From NCBI RefSeq assembly GCF_900638025.1, contig NZ_LR134481.1, forward strand, positions 1,674,001 through 1,738,000: 64,000 nt of DNA, in the 5' to 3' direction. The first letter of the stretch is position 1, and each line of letters begins with the position of its first letter. The position numbers and the translations under genes are program-made. A model generated the notes under the pieces. It was not told where the DNA came from, did no database searches, and saw only the letters and a program-made list of their open reading frames with translations. The DNA is from Haemophilus parainfluenzae (GTDB lineage Bacteria; Pseudomonadota; Gammaproteobacteria; Enterobacterales; Pasteurellaceae). Below are positions 1-10,870 of this stretch, in pieces.

Positions 1-276
1 TCCTCGCACAATCGCTAAATAAGATTTTCGCACCGTTTTCTGTTCAAATTGCTGACACATTAAATTTGCTATTTCACTATTTAAAGCAAATAGCAATACA
101 CCTGATGTTGGGCGATCTAATCGATGAATAGGAAAAACATGTTGCCCGATTTGATCTCGCAAGGTTTGCATCACAAATTGTGTTTCATGCGTATCAAGCC
201 AACTACGATGCACCAGCATGCCTGCTGGTTTATTGACGGCAACAAGATATTCATCTTGGTATAAAATTTCTAACAT
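1..276 (-). CDS. truC: tRNA pseudouridine synthase C, N-terminal part (cut by window edge)
   Basis: Reading leftwards from the ATG at 274-276, 92 codons stay open to the window edge. They contain the RluA-family signature HRLDRPTSG with the catalytic aspartate, preceded by LVAVNKPAGMLVH. This family converts uridine to pseudouridine; TruC modifies U65 in the T-arm of certain tRNAs. The start codon follows directly after the stop of the yqcC-like gene, the same yqcC-truC order as in enterobacteria, and this order is why TruC is preferred over another RluA paralogue. The C-terminal part lies outside the window, so completeness cannot be judged. Confidence 0.82.
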   Translation of the reverse strand, partial: MLEILYQDEYLVAVNKPAGMLVHRSWLDTHETQFVMQTLRDQIGQHVFPIHRLDRPTSGVLLFALNSEIANLMCQQFEQKTVRKSYLAIVRG

Positions 277-597
277 TTATTGATTTTGTAATAAGGCTTC
301 TAATTCACGTAACGGTGTTAATAATTCCACTAAAAAATCTTCTTCTGCTTCTTTAAATGCTTCTTCTAAATAAGGGGATACCGCAATTTGTGAAGGTAAA
401 TCTGCCCCGCTTTCAAGTAAGGCGAACATTCTTGGGATGAAAATCCATTGCAACCACTCTTCTGGCGACATCGTATCAATCGCAAAAGGTTCTTGGCTTA
501 AAAAGGCTTCTTGTGCAGGAGGCGTGACTTGCCATAAATCAAGCTTTTGCATCGCAAGCTGTAATTGTTGAAGGTGAAGTTTTGTTTGATTACGCAT
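277..597 (-). CDS. yqcC: YqcC family protein (DUF446)
   Basis: A 106-residue acidic soluble protein of unknown biochemical role. It has the helical YqcC pattern: LQQLQLAMQKLDLW near the N-terminus, then PEEWLQWIFIPRM and a C-terminal LLTPLRELEALL helix. No signal peptide or membrane segment is seen. Its stop codon abuts the truC start, so the two genes are almost certainly cotranscribed and translationally coupled. The family is known mainly from this conserved pairing with truC. Confidence 0.8.
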   Translation of the reverse strand: MRNQTKLHLQQLQLAMQKLDLWQVTPPAQEAFLSQEPFAIDTMSPEEWLQWIFIPRMFALLESGADLPSQIAVSPYLEEAFKEAEEDFLVELLTPLRELEALLQNQ

Positions 598-667
598 AAT
601 TTTTCCTATTTATAAATAAGCGGCGTATTCTACGAGCATCAAGTAATGCTGTAAAGTGCGGTCTGTA

Positions 668-937
668 TTAACGGTGAATAATAGAAAAGTCAGAATAGCG
701 TTTATTTTCAATATAATCCTCTAAGACTCGTTTAACACTTGCGGTTCTTGGGCCGACTTTTAACCAATTATAAAAATCCTGTAGTTGTTCGTCATTACCT
801 TCGGCAACAATTTCCACACTGCCATCTACACAATTTCTGACGGTGCCTTTAATGCCAATTTTCTCTGCCTCCTTCCAAGTAAAATAGCGAAATCCTACTC
901 CTTGAACTCGCCCATATACAACAAATCGTTTTGCCAT
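668..937 (-). CDS. acyP: Acylphosphatase
   Basis: An 89-residue protein with the full acylphosphatase fold signature VYGRVQGVGFR. Arg17 (in GVGFR) and Asn35 (in GTVRN) are the expected catalytic pair. The family hydrolyses carboxyl-phosphate bonds such as acetyl phosphate or carbamoyl phosphate in the cytoplasm. Length is normal for the family (about 90 residues). A purine-rich GGAGTAAA lies just before the ATG. Uptake words lie on both sides, at about 653-661 downstream and about 979-987 upstream. Confidence 0.93.
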   Translation of the reverse strand: MAKRFVVYGRVQGVGFRYFTWKEAEKIGIKGTVRNCVDGSVEIVAEGNDEQLQDFYNWLKVGPRTASVKRVLEDYIENKRYSDFSIIHR

Positions 938-1058
938 GATTTACTCCTTTATTACAAAAACTTTTTAAAAATTAACCGCACTTTCCTATTCCCATTTTTT
1001 TAAATTTAGCATAGCATTACAACTATCTAATTTCATTCAAAAAATAAAAGGAGTAATT

Positions 1059-1715
1059 ATGAAATTATGTAAGTTTGCTTTAGGCGTTGTCACACTTGCT
1101 GTCAGTATGAGTAGCTTAGCTGGCATGGTAACCAGTTCATCAAACCTTGAATTTCTTGCAATCAACGGCCAAAAAGCCAGCAAATCTCTTCTAAAAGAAA
1201 AAAAATCATTCAATGCTGATACGAACCAAACACAACAAGTTGTAGTACGTTTAGGTGAGATCGTTGGTGCGGGTTCTAGCCAAGCGCTTTTTGAATCTAA
1301 TCCTATTATTGTGACCTTCAAAGGTACGGCTGATGATGTTGTGGTATTTGCCGAAAAAATTCGCTCTCAAGAAGAGGGTGAAAAATTTAATAAACAACCA
1401 CAAATTACCGTTAAAACAAAATCAGGTAATGTAATTGATGCTAAAATCGACACCTTAAAACAAGAAGGTTTATTCCCCGCTGCGAATATTGTTAACGATT
1501 TAGCTGAATATAATGCCTCAAATGCGCCAGCGGCAGTTTCTGCTTTAGCTGTTCCTGCAGTTGGAATGATGCCCATTGTGTCAGGAAAAACAATGAAAGG
1601 CAAAGTGGTTGTACAAGGTGAAAACGTTGCTGAACAACAATTACAATACTGGTTCCAACAGGCCGATAAAGAAACCCAAACTCGTTTCTTAAACTGGGCG
1701 AAAAAACAAAAATAA
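1059..1715 (+). CDS. DUF2057 (YccT/UPF0319) family exported protein
   Basis: A 218-residue protein with a clear signal peptide (MKLCKFALGVVTLAVSMSSLAG; cleavage probably after residue 21-22) and no lipobox cysteine, so it is probably periplasmic. The mature part matches the DUF2057 pattern: a start like SSNLEFLAINGQKA, a FESNPIIVTFKG strand region and a C-terminal LQYWFQQADKETQTRFLNW helix. The enterobacterial relative YccT (CsgI) has been linked to curli control, but no curli genes are nearby, so the role here is unknown. AAAAGGAG lies just before the ATG, and a hairpin terminator follows the gene. Confidence 0.78.
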   Translation: MKLCKFALGVVTLAVSMSSLAGMVTSSSNLEFLAINGQKASKSLLKEKKSFNADTNQTQQVVVRLGEIVGAGSSQALFESNPIIVTFKGTADDVVVFAEKIRSQEEGEKFNKQPQITVKTKSGNVIDAKIDTLKQEGLFPAANIVNDLAEYNASNAPAAVSALAVPAVGMMPIVSGKTMKGKVVVQGENVAEQQLQYWFQQADKETQTRFLNWAKKQK

Positions 1716-1741
1716 GCGTTTTTAACCATACGTTAGAAAAA

Positions 1742-1773
1742 AGAAGTGAGCCTTCCTCTCACTTCTTTTCTAT
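1742..1773 (+). terminator. Rho-independent terminator after the DUF2057 gene
   Basis: A perfect 9-bp stem AGAAGTGAG (1742-1750) pairs with CTCACTTCT (1758-1766) across a 7-nt loop and runs into a T-rich tail (TTTCTATTT). It separates the DUF2057 gene from the yccS-like gene. Confidence 0.8.
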
Positions 1774-1809
1774 TTAATACTTAACGACGAAACATTCTAG
1801 GATATCAAT

Positions 1810-3963
1810 ATGAATCAATGGCTTAATGCAAAAGTAATCGCTTCAATACCTATTTTTATTGCAGTGAATATAGCCGCATTTGGTGTTTGGTTATTTGATA
1901 TTTCTACGCAATCCATGCCCTTAATTTTAGGCATTATTGCTGGCGGTTTAGTGGATTTAGATAATCGCCTCACTGGACGATTAAAAAATATCTTTTACAC
2001 ATTAATTGCCTTTTCTATTTCAACCTTCATCGTTCAGCTGAATATTGGTCAACCTATCCAATATGTATTGTTGATGACCATCATCACCTTTTTATTTACG
2101 ATGGTTGGCGCTGTAGGTGAACGTTATCGTACTATTGCTTTTGGTACGCTAGTGGTTGCTATTTATACGACGCTCACTTATATACCAGATAATTCTTCAA
2201 GTTGGTTTATCAATCCGGTAATGATTTTATTAGGCTCTTTGCTCTACAGTATTGTGACCATTATCGTCTATCTCTTTTTCCCAAACCGTCCTGTACAAGA
2301 AAGTGTCGCAAAAGCTTTTTGTGCATTAGGTAATTATTTAGATGCCAAATCAGAATTTTTTGATCCTGATGAAATTGATGAAATCGAGAAAAAACATCTT
2401 AATTTTGCGATGAAAAACACTAACGTGGTAGATGCCTTCAATCAAGCAAGAACAGCGCTTTTCTACCGTATTCGTGGACAACATCGCCATGCTCGCACAC
2501 AACGTATGCTCCGCTATTATTTTGCTGCGCAAGACATTCATGAGCGTGCCAATTCGACACATTTTGATTATCGACAAATTGCGGAACAGCTCAAAAATAC
2601 AGATTTAATTTTCCGTATTCAGCGCTTGCTCGAATTACAAGCACAAGCCTGTCATGATATTACGGCTTGTCTGCGTCAAAATACGCCTTATCACTATAAT
2701 ATTCGCGTAGAAAAAGCGTTAATGGGTACAATTCAATCCCTTGAGCTTTATAGTAAAGAACACACCAATCAAAACAATGTTTTGCTTGCCCTTCAAACAC
2801 TGATTGATAACCTGCAAAGCATTAACTGGCAATTACGTCAGCTCGAACAAGAAAGCAATGAAAATGAGCAAACTGCACAAATTCATACCGAACAAATTAC
2901 AGGATTAAAAAATATTCTTTCTGTTATTGGAAGCAATTTCACTTTTGAGTCACCGCTTTTCCGCCATGCTGTGCGTTTGTCTATCGTGGTGTTTTTATGT
3001 TGCGCTATTGTTGAATTCTTCCAATTTAATTTAGGTTACTGGATTTTACTTACTGCGGTTTTTGTGTGTCAGCCAAACTATTCTGCAACCAAAGTGCGGT
3101 TACGTCAGCGTATTGTAGGTACGATTTTAGGGGTTATTATCAGTGCCTTGTTGCCCTATCTCAACCCCACATTAGAAATGAAACTGGGTTTAATGGTGGT
3201 GACCAGTACGCTCTTTTTCTTTTTCCGCAGTAATAATTACAGCTTCTCCACGTTCTTTATTACGCTTCAAGTATTGATCAGCTTTGATGTGATGGGATTT
3301 GATACTCAGGCGGCGCTCTTTCCTCGCCTCATCGATACCGTATTAGGTTCAGCCATTGCATGGTTTGCGGTTTCTTATTTATGGCCGGATTGGAAATATC
3401 TGCAACTCGATAAAGTGAGCCATCAAGCGATTCAAAGTGATGCACAATATTTATTGCACATCATCAGCCAACTGCAATTTGGTAAAAGTGATAATTTAAA
3501 ATACCGTATTGCTCGCCGTAATGCCCATCAATATGCAGCAGCATTAAGCACAACGCTTTCCAATATGAATAATGAGCCCCAAAAATATCACGCTCATTTG
3601 CAGGAAGGCTTTGACCTGTTAAAAATGAATTATTCTCTCTTAAGTTATATTTCTGCTTTAGGGGCATATCGCAATAAAATGACAAAACTACAGCAGACTA
3701 CCGAATTTTTAACAGACTTTTATCCTGTTGCAAAAAAGGTTTTATATACACTGGAAAATATTGAAAAACTCAGTCCAGAAATTTTTACAAAATTACAAAA
3801 TAATATTGAACTGAGTCTAAAAGAAATTCTATGGAATGAAGATCAAGCTAAAGGTGACATAGCTTTTGCTTTACCATATCAACAACTTAATCTAATTTCT
3901 CAATTGTTGCCACAATTGTATCACTATTTTCAACACAATCAGGAAAAAACAGTTAGTCAATAA
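1810..3963 (+). CDS. yccS: YccS/YhfK-type FUSC family inner membrane protein
   Basis: A 717-residue protein with two blocks of hydrophobic segments, roughly residues 10-165 and 390-525. Each is followed by a soluble helical region, the duplicated layout of the YccS/FUSC family. E. coli YccS is nearly the same length. The family resembles AaeB-type aromatic-acid efflux proteins, but YccS itself has no proven substrate. Motifs include FGTLVVAIYTTLTY in the first block and ILLTAVFVCQPNYSATKVRLRQRIVGT in the second (positions about 415-440), the latter being the conserved fusaric-acid-resistance-like stretch. It appears monocistronic between a terminator and the rsx operon. One uptake word lies inside it near 3090. 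Confidence 0.85.
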   Translation: MNQWLNAKVIASIPIFIAVNIAAFGVWLFDISTQSMPLILGIIAGGLVDLDNRLTGRLKNIFYTLIAFSISTFIVQLNIGQPIQYVLLMTIITFLFTMVGAVGERYRTIAFGTLVVAIYTTLTYIPDNSSSWFINPVMILLGSLLYSIVTIIVYLFFPNRPVQESVAKAFCALGNYLDAKSEFFDPDEIDEIEKKHLNFAMKNTNVVDAFNQARTALFYRIRGQHRHARTQRMLRYYFAAQDIHERANSTHFDYRQIAEQLKNTDLIFRIQRLLELQAQACHDITACLRQNTPYHYNIRVEKALMGTIQSLELYSKEHTNQNNVLLALQTLIDNLQSINWQLRQLEQESNENEQTAQIHTEQITGLKNILSVIGSNFTFESPLFRHAVRLSIVVFLCCAIVEFFQFNLGYWILLTAVFVCQPNYSATKVRLRQRIVGTILGVIISALLPYLNPTLEMKLGLMVVTSTLFFFFRSNNYSFSTFFITLQVLISFDVMGFDTQAALFPRLIDTVLGSAIAWFAVSYLWPDWKYLQLDKVSHQAIQSDAQYLLHIISQLQFGKSDNLKYRIARRNAHQYAAALSTTLSNMNNEPQKYHAHLQEGFDLLKMNYSLLSYISALGAYRNKMTKLQQTTEFLTDFYPVAKKVLYTLENIEKLSPEIFTKLQNNIELSLKEILWNEDQAKGDIAFALPYQQLNLISQLLPQLYHYFQHNQEKTVSQ

Positions 3964-4021
3964 AAAAGAAAGAAAAGCTACCCAAACTAACCCAAATTTT
4001 TTATTGTTCTCTGCGCAATAA

Positions 4022-4713
<692 letters not shown>

Positions 4714-4716
4714 ATA

Positions 4717-5310
4717 ATGTTTATCTTAATTTCAGTAACTGTTCTCGCTTTAATTTTTGGTGCGATTTTAGGCGTTGCTTCGATTAAATTAAAAGTCGAA
4801 GCTGATCCTATCGTTGAAAAAATTGATGCCATCTTACCGCAAAGCCAATGTGGGCAATGCGGCTATCCTGGTTGCAAGCCTTATGCCGAAGCGATTGCCA
4901 ATGGTGACGTTATCACAAAATGTGTGCCTGGTGGTCGTCCAACGGTGGTAAAAATTGCCGAAATCATGGGTGTTGATGTACCTGCAATGGATGATGTAGC
5001 TGAACCTGAAGAAATGGTTGCCTTCATTGATGAAAATATGTGTATCGGCTGTACCAAATGTATTCAAGCCTGTCCTGTTGATGCCATTATTGGCACGAAT
5101 AAAGCGATGCACACCATTATTGCCGATCTCTGTACAGGCTGTGAACTTTGTGTAGCTCCTTGCCCGACAGATTGTATTTCCATGATTAAAGTGAAAAAAG
5201 ATATTGATAATTGGAACTGGAACTTTGATCCTAAATTAGTCATTCCAGTTGTAAATACCACAGAAGTCGAGAAAAAATTAGTGGTTGGGGAGTCGGAATC
5301 ACATGACTGA
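4717..5310 (+). CDS. rsxB: Ion-translocating oxidoreductase complex subunit B (ferredoxin subunit)
   Basis: A 197-residue iron-sulfur subunit. An N-terminal membrane anchor (residues 1-25) is followed by the Fe-S domain motif [15 protein letters not shown] with a further cysteine in KCVPGG. Two 4Fe-4S ferredoxin motifs follow, [12 protein letters not shown] and [12 protein letters not shown]. RsxB passes electrons within the membrane complex. In E. coli the complex keeps SoxR reduced; in Rnf bacteria it couples NADH and ferredoxin to ion movement. Its end overlaps the rsxC start by 8 nt. Confidence 0.96.
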   Translation: MFILISVTVLALIFGAILGVASIKLKVEADPIVEKIDAILPQSQCGQCGYPGCKPYAEAIANGDVITKCVPGGRPTVVKIAEIMGVDVPAMDDVAEPEEMVAFIDENMCIGCTKCIQACPVDAIIGTNKAMHTIIADLCTGCELCVAPCPTDCISMIKVKKDIDNWNWNFDPKLVIPVVNTTEVEKKLVVGESESHD

Positions 5311-7768
5311 CGTATTGACGAGATTTAAATCCGGTAAGATTTGGGATTTTAAAGGCGGTATTCATCCACCTGAAATGAAATCTCAATCAAACCAATCCCC
5401 AATTCAGCAATCAGAACTTGCTCATGATTTTTATGTGCCGATTAAACAACATGCTGGCACTGCAGGAAATGTATTAGTTAAAGAAGGTGATTATGTCTTA
5501 AAAGGCCAACCTTTAACACAAGGTGATGGCTTAAGAACCTTGCCTGTTCATGCACCGACTTCTGGTACTATAAAATTTATCGGAAAACATGTTGCACCTC
5601 ATCCTTCTGGTTTAACCGAGGACATGATTCATATTCAAGCAGATGGTTTGGATAAATGGCGTGAGCAATTTCCACTTGAAGAATTCTTCACATTACCTGT
5701 CGAACAGCTCATTGATCGTATTTATCTAGCAGGCGTTGCTGGCTTAGGTGGTGCGGTATTCCCAACTGCCGCCAAAATCCAATCGGCTGAAAAGAAAGTT
5801 AAACTCTTAATTATTAACGGCGCAGAATGCGAACCTTATATTACCTGTGATGACCGCTTAATGCGCGATTATACCGATGAAATGATCGAAGGGATTCGCA
5901 TCTTACGTTATATCCTACGCCCTGAAAAAGTGGTGATTGCACTTGAAGACAATAAACCTGAAGCGATTCAAGCTATTCAAAAATCACTGCATGGTGCAAA
6001 TGATATTGAATTGCGCGTTATTCCGACTAAATATCCATCCGGTGCAGCCAAACAGCTGATTTATTTACTTACTGGCATGGAAGTACCAAGTGGCGGACGT
6101 TCTTACGATATTGGCGTATTAATGCATAATGTCGGCACGGCTTTTGCGATAAAAAGAGCGGTTATTAATGACGAACCGTTAATTGAGCGTGTCGTCACGC
6201 TGACTGGTGATAAAATTTCCGAGAAAGGCAATTACTGGGTTCGCTTAGGTACACCGGTTGACCACTTATTGGCACAAGTTGGCTATCAATATGACGAACG
6301 CTTCCCTGTTTTTGCAGGCGGACCAATGATGGGATTGCAACTTTCTGATCTCAATGCGCCTGTCACTAAATTAATTAACTGTCTATTGGCACCTGATCAT
6401 TTTGAATATGGTGAACCCGAACCGGAGCAATCTTGTATCCGCTGCTCTGCTTGTTCTGACGCTTGCCCTGTTAATTTAATGCCACAGCAACTTTATTGGT
6501 ATGCTCGCAGTGAAGATCATCAAAAATCTGAAGAATACAGCTTAAAAGATTGTATTGAATGTGGTGTGTGTGCTTATGTTTGCCCAAGCCATATTCCGCT
6601 TATTCAATATTTCCGACAAGAAAAAGCCAAAATTTGGGAAATTAAAGAAAAAGCGAAAAAAGCTGAAGAAGCCAAAATTCGTTTTGAAGCCAAACAAGCT
6701 CGTATGGAGCGTGAAGAACAAGAGCGTAAAGCACGTTCACAACGTGCGGCAGAAGCTCGCCGTGAAGAGCTTGCAAAACAAAAAGGTGAAGATCCTGTTA
6801 AAGCTGCATTAGAACGCTTGAAAGCAAAACAAGCGGGTTCAACAACAAATAAAGAAACAAAAACTATCGTATCTGAGAAAGGCGAAATCTTACCTGATAA
6901 CCATGAGCTCATGGAACAACGTAAAGCCCGTCGCCTAGCTAAACAACAAGCACAAGCAGATACAGGCACTGTGACAAATGCAACAACGTCACAAACTGAC
7001 GAAAAAGAGGCGAAGAAAGCAGCTGTTGCAGCTGCTCTCGCAAGAGCAAAAGCGAAAAAAGCAGCCGCTCAAGGTGAAACTATTGCGACAAATGAAACTG
7101 AAAGTGTGGTAGTAAAAACAGATGAAAACCCAACCGTACTTGATCCGAAAAAAGCCGCAGTAGCTGCAGCCATTGCGAGAGCTAAAGCCAAGAAAGCTGC
7201 CGCTAATAATGAAACTGTTACAACACATGCAACTGAAAGCATGGTCGAAAAAACAGATGAAAACCCAACCCCACTTGATCCGAAAAAAGCCGCAGTAGCT
7301 GCTGCAATTGCAAGAGCCAAAACTAAGAAAGCTGTCGCTAATAATGAAACTGTTACAACACATGCAACTGAAAGTGCGGTAGAAAAAACAAATGAAAACC
7401 CAACCGCACTTGATCCGAAAAAAGCCGCAGTAGCTGCAGCCATTGCAAGAGCTAAGGCGAAGAAAGCCGCCGCTCAAGGTGAAACAGTTACAACACATGC
7501 AACTGAAAGTGCGATCGAAAAAACGGATGAAAACCCAACTGCACTTGATCCGAAAAAAGCCGCTATCGCAGCAGCCATAGCAAGAGCTAAAGCCAAGAAA
7601 GCTGCCGCTCAAAGTGAAGCACTTACAACACATGCAACTGAAAGTGCGGTAGAAAAAACAAATGAAAACCCAACCGCACTTGATCCGAAAAAAGCCGCTA
7701 TCGCAGCAGCCATAGCAAGAGCTAAAGCAAAAAAAGCGGCTGCTGAAGCAGCCAAAGAAACAGAATAA
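5303..7768 (+). CDS. rsxC: Ion-translocating oxidoreductase complex subunit C with long Ala/Lys repeat tail
   Basis: The NADH-dehydrogenase-like subunit: biotin-carrier-like N-terminal part, a [13 protein letters not shown] nucleotide/flavin region, and two 4Fe-4S motifs ([12 protein letters not shown] and [12 protein letters not shown]). A charged coiled coil follows, then a C-terminal tail of 45-residue repeats. The ATG at 5303 is preferred over an upstream in-frame TTG at 5285 because GGGGAG sits 10 nt before the ATG and the 8-nt overlap with rsxB is typical. Total length is about 821 residues, longer than minimal RnfC proteins because of the tail. Tail repeats are common in gammaproteobacterial RsxC and vary in number. 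Confidence 0.95.
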   Translation: MTDVLTRFKSGKIWDFKGGIHPPEMKSQSNQSPIQQSELAHDFYVPIKQHAGTAGNVLVKEGDYVLKGQPLTQGDGLRTLPVHAPTSGTIKFIGKHVAPHPSGLTEDMIHIQADGLDKWREQFPLEEFFTLPVEQLIDRIYLAGVAGLGGAVFPTAAKIQSAEKKVKLLIINGAECEPYITCDDRLMRDYTDEMIEGIRILRYILRPEKVVIALEDNKPEAIQAIQKSLHGANDIELRVIPTKYPSGAAKQLIYLLTGMEVPSGGRSYDIGVLMHNVGTAFAIKRAVINDEPLIERVVTLTGDKISEKGNYWVRLGTPVDHLLAQVGYQYDERFPVFAGGPMMGLQLSDLNAPVTKLINCLLAPDHFEYGEPEPEQSCIRCSACSDACPVNLMPQQLYWYARSEDHQKSEEYSLKDCIECGVCAYVCPSHIPLIQYFRQEKAKIWEIKEKAKKAEEAKIRFEAKQARMEREEQERKARSQRAAEARREELAKQKGEDPVKAALERLKAKQAGSTTNKETKTIVSEKGEILPDNHELMEQRKARRLAKQQAQADTGTVTNATTSQTDEKEAKKAAVAAALARAKAKKAAAQGETIATNETESVVVKTDENPTVLDPKKAAVAAAIARAKAKKAAANNETVTTHATESMVEKTDENPTPLDPKKAAVAAAIARAKTKKAVANNETVTTHATESAVEKTNENPTALDPKKAAVAAAIARAKAKKAAAQGETVTTHATESAIEKTDENPTALDPKKAAIAAAIARAKAKKAAAQSEALTTHATESAVEKTNENPTALDPKKAAIAAAIARAKAKKAAAEAAKETE
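7013..7768 (+). repeat. Tandem 135-bp coding repeats in the rsxC 3' end
   Basis: Starts of the motif KKAA(V/I)AAA(I/L)ARAKAKK fall at 7013, 7148, 7283, 7418, 7553 and 7688, exactly 135 bp apart. That gives five full 45-residue units and a truncated sixth. Units differ at only a few positions, and stretches such as ACACATGCAACTGAAAG recur unchanged. The period is a multiple of three, so gain or loss of a unit keeps the frame and changes only tail length. Confidence 0.93.
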
Positions 7769-7782
7769 CGCAGGAAAAGATT

Positions 7783-8865
7783 ATGTTTAAGAAAATGGAG
7801 AGTTCGCCTCATACCCATTCAGGCAAATTAACCGCCCGTATTATGTTATGGGTGATTGCAGCCATGCTGCCTGCTCTGCTCGCGCAGATTTATTATTTTG
7901 GAATGGGTGTTTTGGTGCAATCCGCCTTGGCTATTTCTTTCGCATTATTACTTGAGTTTATTGTGACTAAATTGCGCAATAAGCCAAACCTAGTCTATAT
8001 TTCAGATTTTAGTGTGGTGCTTACTGCCTTAATTTTAGCGATGGCGATTCCGCCTTATGCACCTTATTGGGTGATTTTAATTGGTACGCTTTCTGCTGTT
8101 ATTCTAGGTAAACATGTTTATGGTGGTTTAGGACAAAACCCGTTTAATCCGGCTATGGTGGGTTATGTGGTGCTATTGATTTCTTTCCCTCTACAAATGA
8201 CAAGTTGGATGCCACCGATTTCATTATTAAATGAACCCCCAACATTTGCGGATTCTCTTTCTTTAATTTTCACAGGTTTAACCACTGACGGTTTTAGCTT
8301 AAGCCAACTTGTCCATTCCATTGATGGAATTACACAAGCGACGCCATTAGACAGTGCTAAAATCTTCTATAACTTACATCAAGGCGATGAAAGCGTATTC
8401 CATGATTTTGTAAAATTACCAATTTTATTACAAAACGGCACTGACTTTGCTGAAGGTTGGTGGCAAGTTAATCTTGCCTTTATGCTTGGTGGGATTGCAT
8501 TAATCTTAAAGAAAAAAATTCACTGGCAAATTCCCGTTTCAATGCTCGTGACCTTTGCGACCTTAGCAACAATCACTGCGATGTCAGGTCATCATCATTT
8601 AAGTATGATAAGCCAGCTCTTTAGCGGTGCCATGATGTTTGGCGCGTTCTTTATTGCTACTGACCCTGTCACAGCCTCTATTACGCCTCGTGGTAAGCTT
8701 GTATTTGGTACTTTGGTTGGATTATTGGTTTACCTCATTCGTTACTTTGGAAACTATCCTGACGGCGTGGCATTTGCGGTTTTATTAAGTAATATTTGTG
8801 TGCCACTTATCGACTACTACACCCGTCCTCGCGTAGCGGGACACTTTGCAAAAGGGAGAAAATAA
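7783..8865 (+). CDS. rsxD: Ion-translocating oxidoreductase complex subunit D
   Basis: A 360-residue polytopic membrane flavoprotein related to NqrB. Thr187 in the sequence TQATPLD is the expected covalent FMN attachment residue; the E. coli protein uses the same numbering. [14 protein letters not shown] and [14 protein letters not shown] are conserved family motifs. It lies 14 nt after rsxC, and its stop overlaps the rsxG start by one base (TAATG). Confidence 0.95.
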   Translation: MFKKMESSPHTHSGKLTARIMLWVIAAMLPALLAQIYYFGMGVLVQSALAISFALLLEFIVTKLRNKPNLVYISDFSVVLTALILAMAIPPYAPYWVILIGTLSAVILGKHVYGGLGQNPFNPAMVGYVVLLISFPLQMTSWMPPISLLNEPPTFADSLSLIFTGLTTDGFSLSQLVHSIDGITQATPLDSAKIFYNLHQGDESVFHDFVKLPILLQNGTDFAEGWWQVNLAFMLGGIALILKKKIHWQIPVSMLVTFATLATITAMSGHHHLSMISQLFSGAMMFGAFFIATDPVTASITPRGKLVFGTLVGLLVYLIRYFGNYPDGVAFAVLLSNICVPLIDYYTRPRVAGHFAKGRK

Positions 8866-9491
8866 TGGGTATTTTTAAAGTCACCTCCCGTTTTGGTTTG
8901 TTATTAGGGTTTATTGCGCTTGTATGTACCGCTGTTTCTGCAGGCATTTATATGCTGACAAAAGATAAAATTGATGAAGCCATGGCTGAACACCAAAAAG
9001 CGTTATTACTCCAAGTCATCCCTCAGGATTATTTTAATAATAACTTGCTTGAAAGCGTAGAAACACCTGAGCAAGATAAACTCAAAGGCATTCAAAAACT
9101 CTATTTTGCTATTAAAGATCATGTACTAACAGCCTATGCTTATGAAACGACAGCACCAGATGGTTATTCAGGGAATATCCGTTTATTAGTGGGGATTACA
9201 CCAAACGCTGAAGTTTTAGGTGTGCGTGTGATTGAACACCATGAAACTCCAGGATTAGGCGATAAAATCGAACTCCGTATTTCCGATTGGATTTTGAGTT
9301 TTACGAACCAAGTTATTGTACCGGAAAGCCTAAAAGATTGGGCGGTCAAAAAAGATGGCGGTAAATTCGACCAATTTTCTGGCGCAACGATTACGCCACG
9401 CGCGATTGTGAATCAAGTAAAACGATCTGCTCTCGTGATGCTTGAAAATGAGACATTACTCAACGAGATGGCAAAAAAATACGCGCAATAG
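8865..9491 (+). CDS. rsxG: Ion-translocating oxidoreductase complex subunit G
   Basis: A 208-residue subunit with one N-terminal membrane helix (residues 9-30) and a periplasmic FMN-binding domain. SGAT at residues 172-175 marks the covalent FMN threonine (Thr175), and [11 protein letters not shown] is a conserved motif. The ATG at 8865 is chosen because it overlaps the rsxD stop, follows GGGAGA, and gives the family N-terminus; a longer upstream extension would lie inside rsxD. Confidence 0.95.
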   Translation: MGIFKVTSRFGLLLGFIALVCTAVSAGIYMLTKDKIDEAMAEHQKALLLQVIPQDYFNNNLLESVETPEQDKLKGIQKLYFAIKDHVLTAYAYETTAPDGYSGNIRLLVGITPNAEVLGVRVIEHHETPGLGDKIELRISDWILSFTNQVIVPESLKDWAVKKDGGKFDQFSGATITPRAIVNQVKRSALVMLENETLLNEMAKKYAQ

Positions 9492-9501
9492 GATATTTAT
9501 T

Positions 9502-10212
9502 ATGACTGATTTAACCGAAAAAACGACCGCACTTGATGAGCAAAGTGCAGTTGAAAATTCAGAAGAAATAACGCAAACGCCTTCTGTTTGGAAAGAAATC
9601 TTTATTCAGGGCGTATGGAAAAACAACTCAACCCTTGTGCAATTATTGGGGCTCTGTCCGCTCTTGGCCGTATCGAGTACGGCGACAAATGCCTTAGGCT
9701 TAGGCTTGGCAACTATGTTAGTTTTAACCTGTACAAACACGGTTGTTTCGCTCTTTCGTAAGCAAATTCCTCATGATATTCGCATTCCAATTTATGTGAT
9801 GATTATTGCCACCACCGTAACCGTGGTGCAATTATTGATGAATGCTTATACCTATACGCTTTATCAAGCCCTCGGGATTTTTATTCCTTTAATCGTGACC
9901 AATTGTATTGTGATTGGTCGTGCAGAAGCCTTTGCCTCTAAAAATAGCGTTGCACATGCTGCCTGGGATGGTTTTTCAATGGGATTAGGCATGGCATTAA
10001 GTATCACCGTATTAGGTGCGTTACGTGAAATCTTAGGTCAAGGTACCCTTTTTGAAGGCATTGAAAACTTATTTGGCCAAGGTGCGAAATTCCTTACATT
10101 ACATATTTACCAAACGGATAGTAGCTTTTTACTCTTTATTCTTCCGCCAGGTGCATTTATTGGATTAGGCATCCTATTGGCGATTAAAAACCGAATTGAT
10201 ATGAAAAAATGA
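9502..10212 (+). CDS. rsxE: Ion-translocating oxidoreductase complex subunit E
   Basis: A six-helix core subunit paralogous to RsxA, with the family motif [21 protein letters not shown] near residue 37 and [22 protein letters not shown]. Compared with the short E. coli N-terminus, this protein carries about 30 extra polar residues ([19 protein letters not shown]). The first part of that extension overlaps an uptake word (ACCGCACTT near 9530), so the word may have been accommodated in a dispensable N-terminus. ATG at 9502 follows rsxG by 10 nt. The gene overlaps nth by 4 nt. Confidence 0.93.
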   Translation: MTDLTEKTTALDEQSAVENSEEITQTPSVWKEIFIQGVWKNNSTLVQLLGLCPLLAVSSTATNALGLGLATMLVLTCTNTVVSLFRKQIPHDIRIPIYVMIIATTVTVVQLLMNAYTYTLYQALGIFIPLIVTNCIVIGRAEAFASKNSVAHAAWDGFSMGLGMALSITVLGALREILGQGTLFEGIENLFGQGAKFLTLHIYQTDSSFLLFILPPGAFIGLGILLAIKNRIDMKK

Positions 10213-10844
10213 ACCAAGCTAAACGAATTGAAATTCTCACTCGACTTCGGGAGCAAAACCCGCATCCCACCACGGAATTAGAGTATAATTCGCCTTTCGA
10301 ATTACTCATTGCCGTGATCTTATCGGCCCAAGCAACCGATAAAGGTGTCAATAAAGCGACGGCAAAATTATTCCCTGTGGCAAATACACCACAAGCTATT
10401 TTAGATCTTGGCTTAGAGGGTTTAAAAGAATACATTAAAACCATCGGGCTTTATAACAGCAAAGCAGAAAATATCATTAAAACCTGCCGTGATTTAGTTG
10501 AGAAACACAACGGTGAAGTACCTGAAAGCCGTGAAGCCTTAGAAGCCCTTGCGGGTGTTGGCAGAAAAACGGCGAATGTCGTGTTAAATACCGCTTTCGG
10601 TCACCCAACTATTGCAGTGGACACCCATATTTTTCGCGTATGCAACCGCACGAATTTTGCCCCAGGCAAAGATGTGGTAAAAGTAGAAGAAAAACTGCTC
10701 AAAGTTGTACCTAAAGAATTTAAAGTGGATGTGCATCACTGGCTTATTTTGCATGGGCGTTATACTTGTACTGCGCGCAAACCTCGTTGCGGTGCTTGCA
10801 TTATTGAAGATCTCTGCGAATACAAAGAAAAAACAGAATATTAA
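10209..10844 (+). CDS. nth: Endonuclease III (DNA glycosylase/AP lyase)
   Basis: A 211-residue base-excision repair enzyme that removes oxidised pyrimidines and nicks abasic sites. The helix-hairpin-helix [14 protein letters not shown] carries the catalytic lysine, and VDTHIFRV the catalytic aspartate. The C-terminal cluster [17 protein letters not shown] has the Cys-x6-Cys-x2-Cys-x5-Cys spacing for the 4Fe-4S centre. It is the last gene of the rsx operon through an ATGA overlap with rsxE, as in E. coli. Confidence 0.97.
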   Translation: MNQAKRIEILTRLREQNPHPTTELEYNSPFELLIAVILSAQATDKGVNKATAKLFPVANTPQAILDLGLEGLKEYIKTIGLYNSKAENIIKTCRDLVEKHNGEVPESREALEALAGVGRKTANVVLNTAFGHPTIAVDTHIFRVCNRTNFAPGKDVVKVEEKLLKVVPKEFKVDVHHWLILHGRYTCTARKPRCGACIIEDLCEYKEKTEY

Positions 10845-10870
10845 ACGAGTAAAATCAAACGGAATATATT

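Noticed and set aside
1037..1729. Minus-strand frames opposite the DUF2057 gene
   Set aside because: The plus-strand frame has a signal peptide, Shine-Dalgarno and terminator; the opposite frames lack start signals and family features.
6989..7633. Long minus-strand frames opposite the rsxC repeats
   Set aside because: They are antisense by-products of the Ala/Lys repeat codons; the plus-strand frame is a continuous conserved RsxC.
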